Of a stretch of DNA of 64,000 nt, positions 22,115 through 30,951 are shown piece after piece. The first letter of the stretch is position 1. The number at the start of each line of letters is the position of its first letter. The notes below the pieces were generated by a model that had not been told where the DNA came from, searched no databases, and saw only the letters and a list, made by a program, of their open reading frames with translations. The DNA comes from Actinomycetales bacterium. GTDB taxonomy: Bacteria > Actinomycetota > Actinomycetes > Actinomycetales > Dermatophilaceae. Made by a program: the position numbers and the translations under genes. The stretch lies in assembly GCA_012729695.1 (NCBI GenBank), contig JAAYCP010000027.1, forward strand, positions 1 through 64,000. Direction: 5' to 3'.

Positions 22115-24097
22115 GGACTCGGCCGGGGCGTAGCGCTGCGCGTCGGGACGGATCACGGTGAGCGGGAGAAGCGTCTTGCCGGTGGGGCCGATCTCGATCT
22201 CGGTGCCCATCTGAGGGCACACACCGCAGTCGAAGCAGGGCGTCCAGCGGCAGTCCTCGACCTCGGTCTCGTCGAGGGCGTCCAGCCAGTCCTGCCAGAG
22301 CCACTCCTTGTCGAGCCCGGAGTCGATGTGGTCCCACGGCAGGACCTCGGTCTCCTCACGCTCGCGCGTCGTGTACCAGTCGACGTCCACACCGAACTCC
22401 GCGAGCGCCGTTGCCGCGCAGGACATCCAGCGCTCGTACGAGAAGTACTCGGACCACCCGTCGAAGCGGCCGCCGTCGCGCCACACGGCCTCGATGACGC
22501 GGCCGACCCGGCGGTCGCCCCGGGAGAGCAGTCCCTCGATGATGCCGGGCTTGCCGTCGTGGTAGCGGAAGCCGATGGCCGAGCCGTACCGGCGGTCGGA
22601 GCGGATCGCCTCGCGCAGCTTCTCCAGGCGGGCGTCGGTCTCGTCGGCGCCGAGCTGGGCGGCCCACTGGAACGGGGTGTGCGGCTTGGGGACGAAGCCG
22701 CCGATGGAGACGGTGCACCGGATGTCCCGGCGGCCGCTGACCTGCCGGCCCGTGTCGATGACCCGCTTGGCGAGCTCCGCGATCTGGAGCACGTCCTCGT
22801 CGGTCTCGGTCGGGAGACCGCACATGAAGTACAGCTTCACCTGACGCCAGCCGGCGCCGTACGCAGCCGCGACGGTCCGGATGAGGTCGTCCTCGCTCAC
22901 CATCTTGTTGATGACCCGGCGGATCCGCTCGCTGCCGCCCTCCGGCGCGAAGGTGAGCCCGGAACGGCGCCCGTTGCGGGTCAGCTCGTTGGCGAGGTCG
23001 ATGTTGAAGGCGTCGACGCGCGTCGACGGCAGTGACAGGCCGGTGTTCGTGCCCTCGTAGCGGTCGGCGAGACCCTTGGTGATCGTCGCGATCTCGGAGT
23101 GGTCCGCGCTTGAGAGGGAGAGCAGACCGACCTCCTCGAAGCCGGTCGCCTGCAGCCCGCGCTCGACCATCTCACCGATTCCGGTGATGGAGCGCTCCCG
23201 CACCGGCCGGGTGATCATCCCGGCCTGGCAGAACCGGCAGCCCCGGGTGCAGCCGCGGAAGATCTCGACCGACATCCGCTCGTGGACCGACTCGGCCAGC
23301 GGGACGAGCGGCTGCTTCGGGTACGGCCAGGCGTCCAGGTCCATGACCGTATGCTTCGCGACCCGCCACGGGACACCGGACCGGTTCGGGGCGACCCGCT
23401 TGATCCGGCCGTCGGGCAGGTAGTCGACGTCGTAGAAGGCCGGCACATAGACCCCGCCGGTCTGCGCGAGCCGCATGAGAAGCTCCTCGCGGCCCCCCGG
23501 GCTGCCCTCAGCCTTGTGCTCGGCGACGATGTCGGTCACCGCGAGCACGGCCTCCTCGCCGTCGCCGACGATCGCGGCGTCGATGAAGTCGGCAACCGGC
23601 TCGGGGTTGAAGGACGCATGGCCACCGATGATGACGATCGGGTCCCCGTCGGTGCGATCGCGCGCGTGCAGCGGGATGCCCGCGAGGTCGAGGGCCGTGA
23701 GCATGTTCGTGTACCCCAGCTCGGTCGAGAAGGAGATCCCGAACAGGTCGAAGTCACGCACGCTACGGTGCGCGTCCACGGTGAGCTGCGGGACCCCCGC
23801 CGCACGGAGCTCGGCCTCGAGATCCGGCCACACCGCATATGTCCGCTCGGCGAGGGCGTCAGGACGCTCGTTGATCACTTCGTAGAGGATCATGACGCCC
23901 TGGTTGGGCACACCGACCTCGTAGGCGTCGGGGTACATCAGAGCCCACCGCACGGTGAGCTCCTCACCGCCTGGACCGAAGCCGCCGATGTTCCAGTCCT
24001 TGACGGTCGAGTTGAGCTCGCCGCCGACGTACTGGATCGGCTTGCTCACCCGCGTCAGCAGCGGCTCGAGCTCGTGGAATCGGGACTGGCCAGGCAT
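22112..24097 (-). CDS. TIGR03960 family B12-binding-domain radical SAM protein
   Basis: IFRGCTRGCRFCQAGMITRPVRERS radical SAM Cx3Cx2C; SKPIQYVGGELNSTVKDW. Confidence 0.94.
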   Translation of the reverse strand: MPGQSRFHELEPLLTRVSKPIQYVGGELNSTVKDWNIGGFGPGGEELTVRWALMYPDAYEVGVPNQGVMILYEVINERPDALAERTYAVWPDLEAELRAAGVPQLTVDAHRSVRDFDLFGISFSTELGYTNMLTALDLAGIPLHARDRTDGDPIVIIGGHASFNPEPVADFIDAAIVGDGEEAVLAVTDIVAEHKAEGSPGGREELLMRLAQTGGVYVPAFYDVDYLPDGRIKRVAPNRSGVPWRVAKHTVMDLDAWPYPKQPLVPLAESVHERMSVEIFRGCTRGCRFCQAGMITRPVRERSITGIGEMVERGLQATGFEEVGLLSLSSADHSEIATITKGLADRYEGTNTGLSLPSTRVDAFNIDLANELTRNGRRSGLTFAPEGGSERIRRVINKMVSEDDLIRTVAAAYGAGWRQVKLYFMCGLPTETDEDVLQIAELAKRVIDTGRQVSGRRDIRCTVSIGGFVPKPHTPFQWAAQLGADETDARLEKLREAIRSDRRYGSAIGFRYHDGKPGIIEGLLSRGDRRVGRVIEAVWRDGGRFDGWSEYFSYERWMSCAATALAEFGVDVDWYTTREREETEVLPWDHIDSGLDKEWLWQDWLDALDETEVEDCRWTPCFDCGVCPQMGTEIEIGPTGKTLLPLTVIRPDAQRYAPAES

Positions 24098-24182
24098 CCA
24101 TCCAGGGTATGCGCCGCGTCGGAGCAGCCCAAATGTCACCTTCCGCCTCGGGCTGGGTGGGTGGTTGGGCGGGCGGGCTGGC

Positions 24183-24345
24183 GTACCAGAACCTTCCTAT
24201 TGTCACGTTCTGGTACGGCTGCGAGCTGGCGCGGGCCAGGCGGGCGTACCAGAACGTTCCTATTGTCACGTTCTGGTACAGGCTCCGGCCGCGGGAGCGC
24301 GCCGGGCGGGCGTACCAGAACGTTCCTATTGTCACGTTCTGGTAC
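24183..24345. repeat. Three tandem copies of the 34-bp palindromic element (24183-24216, 24246-24279, 24312-24345)
   Basis: GTACCAGAACGT-TCCTATTGTC-ACGTTCTGGTAC; copies 2 and 3 identical with perfect 12-bp stems, copy 1 has one change. Confidence 0.95.
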
Positions 24346-24370
24346 AGGCTCCGGCGCGCCAGACGCAGAC

Positions 24371-24403
24371 GTGGGGCCCACCGCCACGAGCGGTGGGCCC
24401 CAC
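24371..24403 (-). terminator. Terminator downstream of fadD-like gene
   Basis: GTGGGGCCCACCGC CACGA GCGGTGGGCCCCAC. Confidence 0.75.
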
Positions 24404-24439
24404 GTTCCGCGCCGCCGGCCGTGCCGGGGTCAGGCGCGA

Positions 24440-26293
24440 CTAGTTGTGGTAGTGCGCGTCCAGGATGTCCTGGTACTTCTCGGCGACGACCTTGCGCTTG
24501 AGCTTCATGCTCGGCGTCAGCTCGCCCTCCTCGATGGTCAGGTCCTTGTCGAGGATGGTGAAGCGCTTGATCTGCTCCCAGCGGTTCAGACCCTTGTTGA
24601 GCTCGTCGATGTAGCCCTGGACCATCTCGCGCACCTCCGGGGAGGTGACGACCTCGGCGTAGGACTTGTCGGCCATGCCGTGCTGCTCGGCCCAACCCTG
24701 CATCGCCTCGGGGTCGAGGGTCACCAGGGCGGAGACGAACTTGCGGTCCGCGCCGTAGACGACGAGCTGGGCGGCGTAGGGGCAGACACCCTTGAACGTC
24801 GACTCGATCGTCGAGGGGGCGACGTACTTGCCACCGCTGGTCTTGAAGAGGTCCTTCTTGCGGTCGGTGAGCCGCAGGAAGCCGCGCTCGTCCAGCTCGC
24901 CGATGTCGCCGGTGTGGAACCAGCCGTCGGGGTCGAGGACCTCGGCGGTGGCCTCCGGGTTGTTGTGGTAGCCCTGCATGACGCCCTCGCCACGCAGGAG
25001 CACCTCACCGTCATCGGCGATCTTGACCTCGGTGCCGGGCAGCGGCCAGCCGACGGAGCCGATCTTCAGTGCCCACGGACGACCCACGAACGAGGCAGCG
25101 GTGGTCTCGGTGAGGCCGTAGCCCTCGAGGATCGGCAGGCCCATGCCGTAGAACCACTTGGCGATGTCGTGGTTGAGGGCCGCCGAGCCGGAGATGAACA
25201 TACGCACGCGCCCACCGAAGCGCTCGCGGATCTTGGTCCCGATGATCTTGTCGGCGATCTTGTGCTGGACCGCCAGCAGGCCGCTGGGGCTCTTGTTCTC
25301 GGAGGCCAGCTCGGCCACCTTGGCACCCACCTCGGAGGCCCAGGAGAAGAGCTTGTGCTTGATGCCGCCCTCTTCCTCCATCATCATGCCGATGCGCGCG
25401 TACACCTTCTCGAAGATGCGCGGGGCGGCACCCATGAAGGTGGGCCGGACGACCGCGAGGTTCTCGACGATCTTGTCGACCCGACCGTCGATAGCCGTGG
25501 GGAAGCCGACCTGCATCGGGAAGGTGAGGAGCACCTTGCCGAAGACGTGGGCCAGGGGCAGCCAGAGGAACTGCACGTCGTCGGGGTTCGAGATCCCCAT
25601 GGCGGTGATCGCGGCGGACTCGTAGGTCCAGGTGCTGTGCAGGAGGCGGACACCCTTCGGGCGACCGGTCGTGCCGGAGGTGTAGATGATCGTCGCCAGG
25701 TCAGAGGGCTTGACGTTGTCGATCCGGGCGTCGACGACGCCGGGCTCGCCGGCCAGCAGCTCACGACCGAGGTCGGCGAGCTCCTCGAAGGAGATGACCC
25801 AGTCACCGTCGGTCGCGCCGTCGATGACGACGACCTTGCGCACCGAGGGGATCTGGTCCTTGATCCCGCGCAGCTTCTCGACCTGCTCGTCGTTCTCGGC
25901 GAAGACGACCTGCGTCTCGGAGTCCTGGAGGATGAAGGCGACGTCGTCCGAGATGGTGGTCGGGTAGATCGTCGTGGTCGCGGCACCGGCGCACATGTTC
26001 GCCAGGTCGGCCAGCGCCCACTCGACCCGGGTCGCCGAGGCGATGGCGACGCGCTGCTCGGCCTCGACACCGAGGGAGATGAGTCCGGCGCTCAGCGCGT
26101 AGACCTTCTCGCGGGTCTCGGCCCACGTCATGGTCTGCCACTGCTCGTTGGCGTCGGGGTACATGTAGGCCGGGCCGTCGGGGGTCTGCGCCACTCGGTC
26201 CCGGAAGAGGTGACCGACGCTCTGGTAACGGCTGGTCAGCAGGCTCTCGTCGAACTTCTCATCGGAGGGAACCAAGATCTGTTGTGCGGGCAT
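24440..26293 (-). CDS. Long-chain fatty-acid-CoA ligase (FadD15-like AMP-dependent synthetase)
   Basis: TIIYTSGTTGRPKGVRLLHS; LPILEGYGLTETTAA; GWFHTGDIGELDERGFLRLTDRKKDL. Confidence 0.94.
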   Translation of the reverse strand: MPAQQILVPSDEKFDESLLTSRYQSVGHLFRDRVAQTPDGPAYMYPDANEQWQTMTWAETREKVYALSAGLISLGVEAEQRVAIASATRVEWALADLANMCAGAATTTIYPTTISDDVAFILQDSETQVVFAENDEQVEKLRGIKDQIPSVRKVVVIDGATDGDWVISFEELADLGRELLAGEPGVVDARIDNVKPSDLATIIYTSGTTGRPKGVRLLHSTWTYESAAITAMGISNPDDVQFLWLPLAHVFGKVLLTFPMQVGFPTAIDGRVDKIVENLAVVRPTFMGAAPRIFEKVYARIGMMMEEEGGIKHKLFSWASEVGAKVAELASENKSPSGLLAVQHKIADKIIGTKIRERFGGRVRMFISGSAALNHDIAKWFYGMGLPILEGYGLTETTAASFVGRPWALKIGSVGWPLPGTEVKIADDGEVLLRGEGVMQGYHNNPEATAEVLDPDGWFHTGDIGELDERGFLRLTDRKKDLFKTSGGKYVAPSTIESTFKGVCPYAAQLVVYGADRKFVSALVTLDPEAMQGWAEQHGMADKSYAEVVTSPEVREMVQGYIDELNKGLNRWEQIKRFTILDKDLTIEEGELTPSMKLKRKVVAEKYQDILDAHYHN

Positions 26294-26309
26294 CGTTGTC
26301 CACTTCCAC

Positions 26310-26350
26310 GTTGTGCAATCAGGGGTTGTGCAAATCGGTGAGGGTTGTGC
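26310..26350. repeat. GTTGTGCA direct repeats upstream of fadD-like gene
   Basis: GTTGTGC at 26310, 26325 and 26343 (also 26281). Confidence 0.55.
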
Positions 26351-26415
26351 ATGGGGATTCGGTCCGCCCCGAAGGGCAGGCCGATCCTGCTCATCGTTTC
26401 ATACCCAACTCGGGT

Positions 26416-26429
26416 AAGCGAACGCTTAG
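26416..26429. promoter_or_regulatory. Palindromic candidate TetR-family operator
   Basis: TAAGCG-AA-CGCTTA in the fadD-like upstream region. Confidence 0.4.
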
Positions 26430-26476
26430 GTGACCGGGATCGCACTCTGCAGCCCGATGCGGAACCGGGCGCGGCC

Positions 26477-27610
26477 TCAGCGGGCCGATCGGCGCGTGTC
26501 GAGGTGCACGCCGAGCACGATCCCGACGGCGATCCAGCACGCGAACATCGATGAGCCGCCGTAGGAGAGGAAGGGCAGGGGCAGGCCGGTGACGGGGGTG
26601 AGCTGGAGGTTCATCCCGATGTTCTCGACCACCTGGGCGGTGAACCACGTCGCGACGCCGGCGGCGACGAGGTGGGTGAAGGCGGTGTCGCCGCGGACGC
26701 CGACGAGGACGGTCCGGGCGATGAGGAAGGCATAGACCACGATGATCCCGAGGGCGCCGAGGTAGCCGAGCTCCTCGGCCGCGACCGAGAAGACGAAGTC
26801 GGTCTCCTGGAACGGAATGAGCCCACCCTGCGTCGACGGTCCGGCGAACAGCCCGGTCCCGGTCCACCCGCCGCGACCGATCGCGATGGCGACCTGGTTG
26901 ATCTGGTAGCCGATGCCGAGCGGGTCGCTCTGCGGGTCGAGGAACACCGTGATCCGGTCCCGCTGGTAGCCCGTGAGGAGGGGCGAGAACCACAGGGCCA
27001 CGGACCCGACAGTGGTCAGGACCGCCCCGAGGAGGATCCAGCGCAGGCGGATCCCGGTCACGACGACCATGCCGACGGCGAGGACGGCCAGGACGGCTGC
27101 CGAGCCGAGGTCCGGCTGCCGGAGCACCAGGAGGATGGGCAGACCGGCGACGACGGCTCCCACGGCCAGTCGCCCCGCCCCGAGCCGCTCCCCCCGGTCC
27201 AGCGGTCGTCCGAAGAGCGCTGCGAGCGCGAGGACGACGGAGACCTTCGCGATCTCGGAGGGCTGGATCGACATCCCGATCGGCAGCACGATCCACGACC
27301 GCGACCCGTTGATGGTCGAGCCGAGCGGGCCGAGGACGGCGAGCAGACCACCGATGCCGAGGAGGTATGCGACGGGCGCCGCAAGCCGCATGACGTGCGG
27401 CGGGACGCGCATGACAAGGAGGGCCAGGGTCAGGCCGATCCCGGTGTTGAGGACGTGCCGGACGAGGTAGGTCGTGCCCGAGTCGGCGCGGGTCGCGGAG
27501 TAGACCAGGACCGCCCCGACGAGAGAGGCACCAAGGGCGGCGACGACGAGTCCCCAGTCGGCGTCCAGCCACCACGCGCGTCGCCGATCGGGCGGGGCAG
27601 GTGGGAGCAC
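26477..27610 (-). CDS. rodA: RodA/FtsW/SpoVE (SEDS) family protein
   Basis: GSTINGSRSWIVLPIGMSIQPSEIAKVSVVLALA; GLPLPFLSYGGSSMF. Confidence 0.94.
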   Translation of the reverse strand: MLPPAPPDRRRAWWLDADWGLVVAALGASLVGAVLVYSATRADSGTTYLVRHVLNTGIGLTLALLVMRVPPHVMRLAAPVAYLLGIGGLLAVLGPLGSTINGSRSWIVLPIGMSIQPSEIAKVSVVLALAALFGRPLDRGERLGAGRLAVGAVVAGLPILLVLRQPDLGSAAVLAVLAVGMVVVTGIRLRWILLGAVLTTVGSVALWFSPLLTGYQRDRITVFLDPQSDPLGIGYQINQVAIAIGRGGWTGTGLFAGPSTQGGLIPFQETDFVFSVAAEELGYLGALGIIVVYAFLIARTVLVGVRGDTAFTHLVAAGVATWFTAQVVENIGMNLQLTPVTGLPLPFLSYGGSSMFACWIAVGIVLGVHLDTRRSAR

Positions 27611-27616
27611 CAGGCC

Positions 27617-28699
27617 TCAGTCGGGAAGGTCGACAGCGGGATGCGCGGTCTGTCCCTGGCCCTCTGCAGCGGCCGGCGGGGCCGGGTCAGCAGAGCCTCC
27701 CGGGGAGGCGGGCGAGGCGGACTCGGGTGTCAGCGGGGGCGCGATCGCCGCGAAGAGCACCTCACGGCACCGGGCGACGTCGTCGTTCATGGCGTCGAGG
27801 AGCTCCTCGACCGACTCGAACTTCAGGGTCGGCCGGATCCGCTCGATGAACTCCACCATGACGCGCTCGCCGTAGAGGTCGAGGTCGGTGCGGTCCAGGA
27901 CGTAGGACTCGACCCGCCGGGCCCGGGTGCCGTCGAAGGTCGGGTTGGTGCCCACCGAGATCGCGGCCGGCATGGTGCGCTCAGGGTGGTCGAGGGGTTG
28001 GTCCAGCCGGGTCAGCCACCCTGCGTAGACCCCGTCCGCGGGGATGAGTCCGAGGCTCGTGGGGCTCATGTTGGCGGTCGGGAAGCCGAGCTCGCGGCCG
28101 CGGTGATCGCCGTGGACGACCTCACCGACGAGCCGGTGCGGTCGGCCGAGGATCTCGGCCGCGTGCGCGACGTCCCCGTCGGCGAGCCGCTCACGCACCC
28201 GTGAGGAGGACCAGCGCGCGTCGTCGCCCTGGTCGTCGATGACGATGACCTCGAAGCCGAGCTCCTCCCCCAGCTCGCGCAGCAGCTGCACGTCCCCCGT
28301 GTAGTCCTTGCCGAAGCCCCGGGCGTCCGCCCCCACGACGAGCGCCCGCACCTGCAGGCCTTCCACGAAGGTCGAGACGATGAAGTCCCGCGCGCTCTGG
28401 CTCGCGAACTCCCGGTCGAAGTGGAGGACGAGGAGCCCGTCGATCCCGAGATCGGCGAGGAGGTGCTCACGCAGCTCGCCCGGCGTGATGATCTCCGGTG
28501 CGCTCTCCGGGTGGAACACGTGCCCCGGGTGCGGGTCGAAGGTGACCGTCACGGACGGCACCTGGTGCCGGCGGGCGGCCGTGATGAGCGCGTTGATGAC
28601 GCTCTGGTGCCCGCGATGGACCCCGTCGAAGTTCCCGAAGGTCGCGACGCAGGGTGTCAGCGAGTCGGGAGTGTCACTGAGACGGGTCCAACGGTGCAC
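27617..28699 (-). CDS. ribF: Bifunctional riboflavin kinase / FAD synthetase
   Basis: VATFGNFDGVHRGHQSVINAL; GRELGFPTANM; AISVGTNPTFDG. Confidence 0.95.
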   Translation of the reverse strand: MHRWTRLSDTPDSLTPCVATFGNFDGVHRGHQSVINALITAARRHQVPSVTVTFDPHPGHVFHPESAPEIITPGELREHLLADLGIDGLLVLHFDREFASQSARDFIVSTFVEGLQVRALVVGADARGFGKDYTGDVQLLRELGEELGFEVIVIDDQGDDARWSSSRVRERLADGDVAHAAEILGRPHRLVGEVVHGDHRGRELGFPTANMSPTSLGLIPADGVYAGWLTRLDQPLDHPERTMPAAISVGTNPTFDGTRARRVESYVLDRTDLDLYGERVMVEFIERIRPTLKFESVEELLDAMNDDVARCREVLFAAIAPPLTPESASPASPGGSADPAPPAAAEGQGQTAHPAVDLPD

Positions 28700-28710
28700 G
28701 AGTCGGAAGT

Positions 28711-29658
28711 CTACGAAGTCGCGGGGGCGAATACGACACGGGACCGGGTGCGCGGCTCGCTCTCGTCCAGCACGGCGATGAGTCGACCGTCCGGCGCGAG
28801 GCCGGCGACGGGCTCGGAGCGCCCCGGCTCGGCGGACTCGATCCTCGCGCCGTAGGACAGTGCCCGCGCCTCCGCCTCGTCCAGCTCGCGCACTGCGAAC
28901 GAGCGGCGCGCCACCTCCTCGAGGGACAGCAGGGGCAACGGCTCCCCCCGCTCGACGAGCTCGCCCAGGGCGTCGAGGGTATGCGTCACGTCCTCCCCGA
29001 AGCCGCCCACCCGGGTGCGGCGCAGGGCGGTGAGATGGCCGCCGACACCGAGGGCGGCACCGAGGTCCCGGGCCAGGGCGCGTACGTAGGTCCCGGAGCT
29101 GACCGTGACCACGACGTCGACGTCGAGCACGGGGACTCCGTCGACGGTCTGCGCACGCTGATCGAGGACGACGAAGCGGCTCACCGTGACCGGCCGGGCG
29201 GCGAGGGCCACCTCCTCACCGTCCCGGACCCGCGCATACGATCTGCGTCCGTCGACCTTGATCGCGCTGACGGAGCTCGGGACCTGCTCGATGGCGCCGG
29301 TGAGGTCGGCAACCGCCGCCGACACCCGCTCGGGGTCGAGGTCTGCGGCGCCTGGCGCCTCGATGACCGTCCCCTCCGCGTCGTCGGTGTCCGTCGCCTG
29401 GCCGAGCCTGATGGTCGCCGCGTAGTCCTTGTCGCAGCCGACGAGGAAGGTGAGCAGCTTCGTGGCCTTGTTGATCCCGAGGACGAGCACGCCGGTCGCC
29501 ATCGGGTCGAGGGTGCCGGCGTGCCCGACCTTGCGGGTGCCTGCGAGGCGGCGGACCCGGCCGACGACGTCGTGGCTCGTCCACCCGGAGGGCTTGTCGA
29601 CGAGGAGGACCCCGTCACCGGCGGGAGCGGGACGCGGATGGGAGCCGGCTGCGCTCAC
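28711..29658 (-). CDS. truB: tRNA pseudouridine(55) synthase
   Basis: GVLLVDKPSGWTSHDVVGRVRRLAGTRKVGHAGTLDPMATGVLVLGI. Confidence 0.95.
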   Translation of the reverse strand: MSAAGSHPRPAPAGDGVLLVDKPSGWTSHDVVGRVRRLAGTRKVGHAGTLDPMATGVLVLGINKATKLLTFLVGCDKDYAATIRLGQATDTDDAEGTVIEAPGAADLDPERVSAAVADLTGAIEQVPSSVSAIKVDGRRSYARVRDGEEVALAARPVTVSRFVVLDQRAQTVDGVPVLDVDVVVTVSSGTYVRALARDLGAALGVGGHLTALRRTRVGGFGEDVTHTLDALGELVERGEPLPLLSLEEVARRSFAVRELDEAEARALSYGARIESAEPGRSEPVAGLAPDGRLIAVLDESEPRTRSRVVFAPATS

Positions 29659-30122
29659 CGGGTCGCGTCGACGCTGTCGTCGCTCGTGGCGTCCTCGGCC
29701 TCGACGCGGTCCTTCTTGTACGGGTCCTCGTCCCCTGCGTAGGTCGCGGTGTTCGCGGCAGCTGCCGTGGCGGCATCGCGCTCCCGCGCCTCGCGGAGCA
29801 GGTCCTCGATCTGGGCAGCCGACTCGGGAATGGCGTCGGCGAAGAACTCCACCGTCGGCGTGAGCCGGATGCCGAGCTGTCGTCCCACGAGGGAACGGAT
29901 CTTGCCCTTGTTGCGCGTGAGGAGCTCCGAGGTGGTGGCCTGCTGGGACTCGTCGCCGAAGACCGTGTAGTAGATCTGCGAGTGCTGCAGGTCGTTGGTC
30001 ACGCGGACATCGGTGATGGTGACGAAGCCGAGGTCGGGGTCCTTGATGAGCGAGGTGAGGTTGGCGGCGACCACTTCCTTGATCCGGTCGGCAACTTTGC
30101 GAGCGCGGGCGGCATCAGCCAT
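29655..30122 (-). CDS. rbfA: 30S ribosome-binding factor RbfA
   Basis: MADAARARKVADRIKEVVAANLTSLIKDPDLGFVTITDVRVTNDLQHSQIYYTVFG. Confidence 0.95.
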   Translation of the reverse strand: MADAARARKVADRIKEVVAANLTSLIKDPDLGFVTITDVRVTNDLQHSQIYYTVFGDESQQATTSELLTRNKGKIRSLVGRQLGIRLTPTVEFFADAIPESAAQIEDLLREARERDAATAAAANTATYAGDEDPYKKDRVEAEDATSDDSVDATR

Positions 30123-30327
30123 GGCAGCCTCCAGGGGACGGGTGGGACGGATGGACAGTGGTACTTCGACCATATGCGATGCCCGGACACGGGAGCGAGA
30201 ACGTCTGCCGGGGGGGTCGCTGTGCGATGTCAGGGGCCGCCATCCGAGCCATACGGGTGGGGGTATACGGTGAAGGGGCAGGGGCGTCCAGCCCGACCCG
30301 ATCCCGTTTAAGGAGTGACCGTCACCC

Positions 30328-30951
30328 ATGCGCACCACCCGCTCCGTCCTCGGTCCTGCTGCCGTCGCTGCAGCAGCCGTCCTCACGCTCGGCCTCACCG
30401 GCTGCGGCGCCGATCCGGCGGGCGAGGGACCGATCTCCTCCACGGATGGCGCACCTGGTGCAGCGGCCACCTCGCCGGCCGTCGCCCCGACCGTCGATCC
30501 GGGGGACGTGCTCACTCTCGAAGACGGCTGGGCCAAGGCCGTCGCGGACACGGGTGAGCACGCCATGACCGGCGTCTTCGGCATCCTGACCAACCCGACC
30601 GACACCGACATCCACGTCGTCGGCGCCCGTACCCCGATGGCCGGGCTGGTCGAGCTGCACGAGACCACGATGGACGGCGGAGCGATGGTCATGCGGGAGG
30701 CACAGGGCGGCTTCATCGTCCCCGCCGGTGGCACGCTGCTCCTCGAGCCCGGCGGCCGCCACATCATGCTGATGGAGCTCACCGAGCCCGTCCCTGCCGG
30801 CAGCACCGTGGAGATCACCCTGATCACCGAGGACGGCACCGAGGTCACGGCGTCCGTGGCCGCGCGCACCTTCGCCGGCGCCGAGGAGACGTATGCGCCC
30901 GGCCAGCCCGCGCATACCTCCACCGGTGCGACGGAGACCCACTCGTCATGA
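30328..30951 (+). CDS. PCuAC-domain periplasmic copper chaperone lipoprotein
   Basis: Signal/lipobox LGLTGCGA; VELHETTMDGGAMVMREAQGGFIVPAGGTLLLEPGGRHIMLMEL (H..M/HxM copper motif). Confidence 0.92.
   Translation: MRTTRSVLGPAAVAAAAVLTLGLTGCGADPAGEGPISSTDGAPGAAATSPAVAPTVDPGDVLTLEDGWAKAVADTGEHAMTGVFGILTNPTDTDIHVVGARTPMAGLVELHETTMDGGAMVMREAQGGFIVPAGGTLLLEPGGRHIMLMELTEPVPAGSTVEITLITEDGTEVTASVAARTFAGAEETYAPGQPAHTSTGATETHSS

Noticed and set aside
24183-24345. CRISPR-like array (34-bp repeats, 29- and 32-bp spacers)
   Set aside because: Repeat is a full-length palindrome, the 'spacers' are similar GC-rich sequence, a solitary copy exists at 15154, and there are no cas genes in the window.
23282-26341. 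1019-aa plus-strand ORF
   Set aside because: Antisense to the TIGR03960 and FadD15-like genes and spans the palindrome array; low-complexity composition with no domains.
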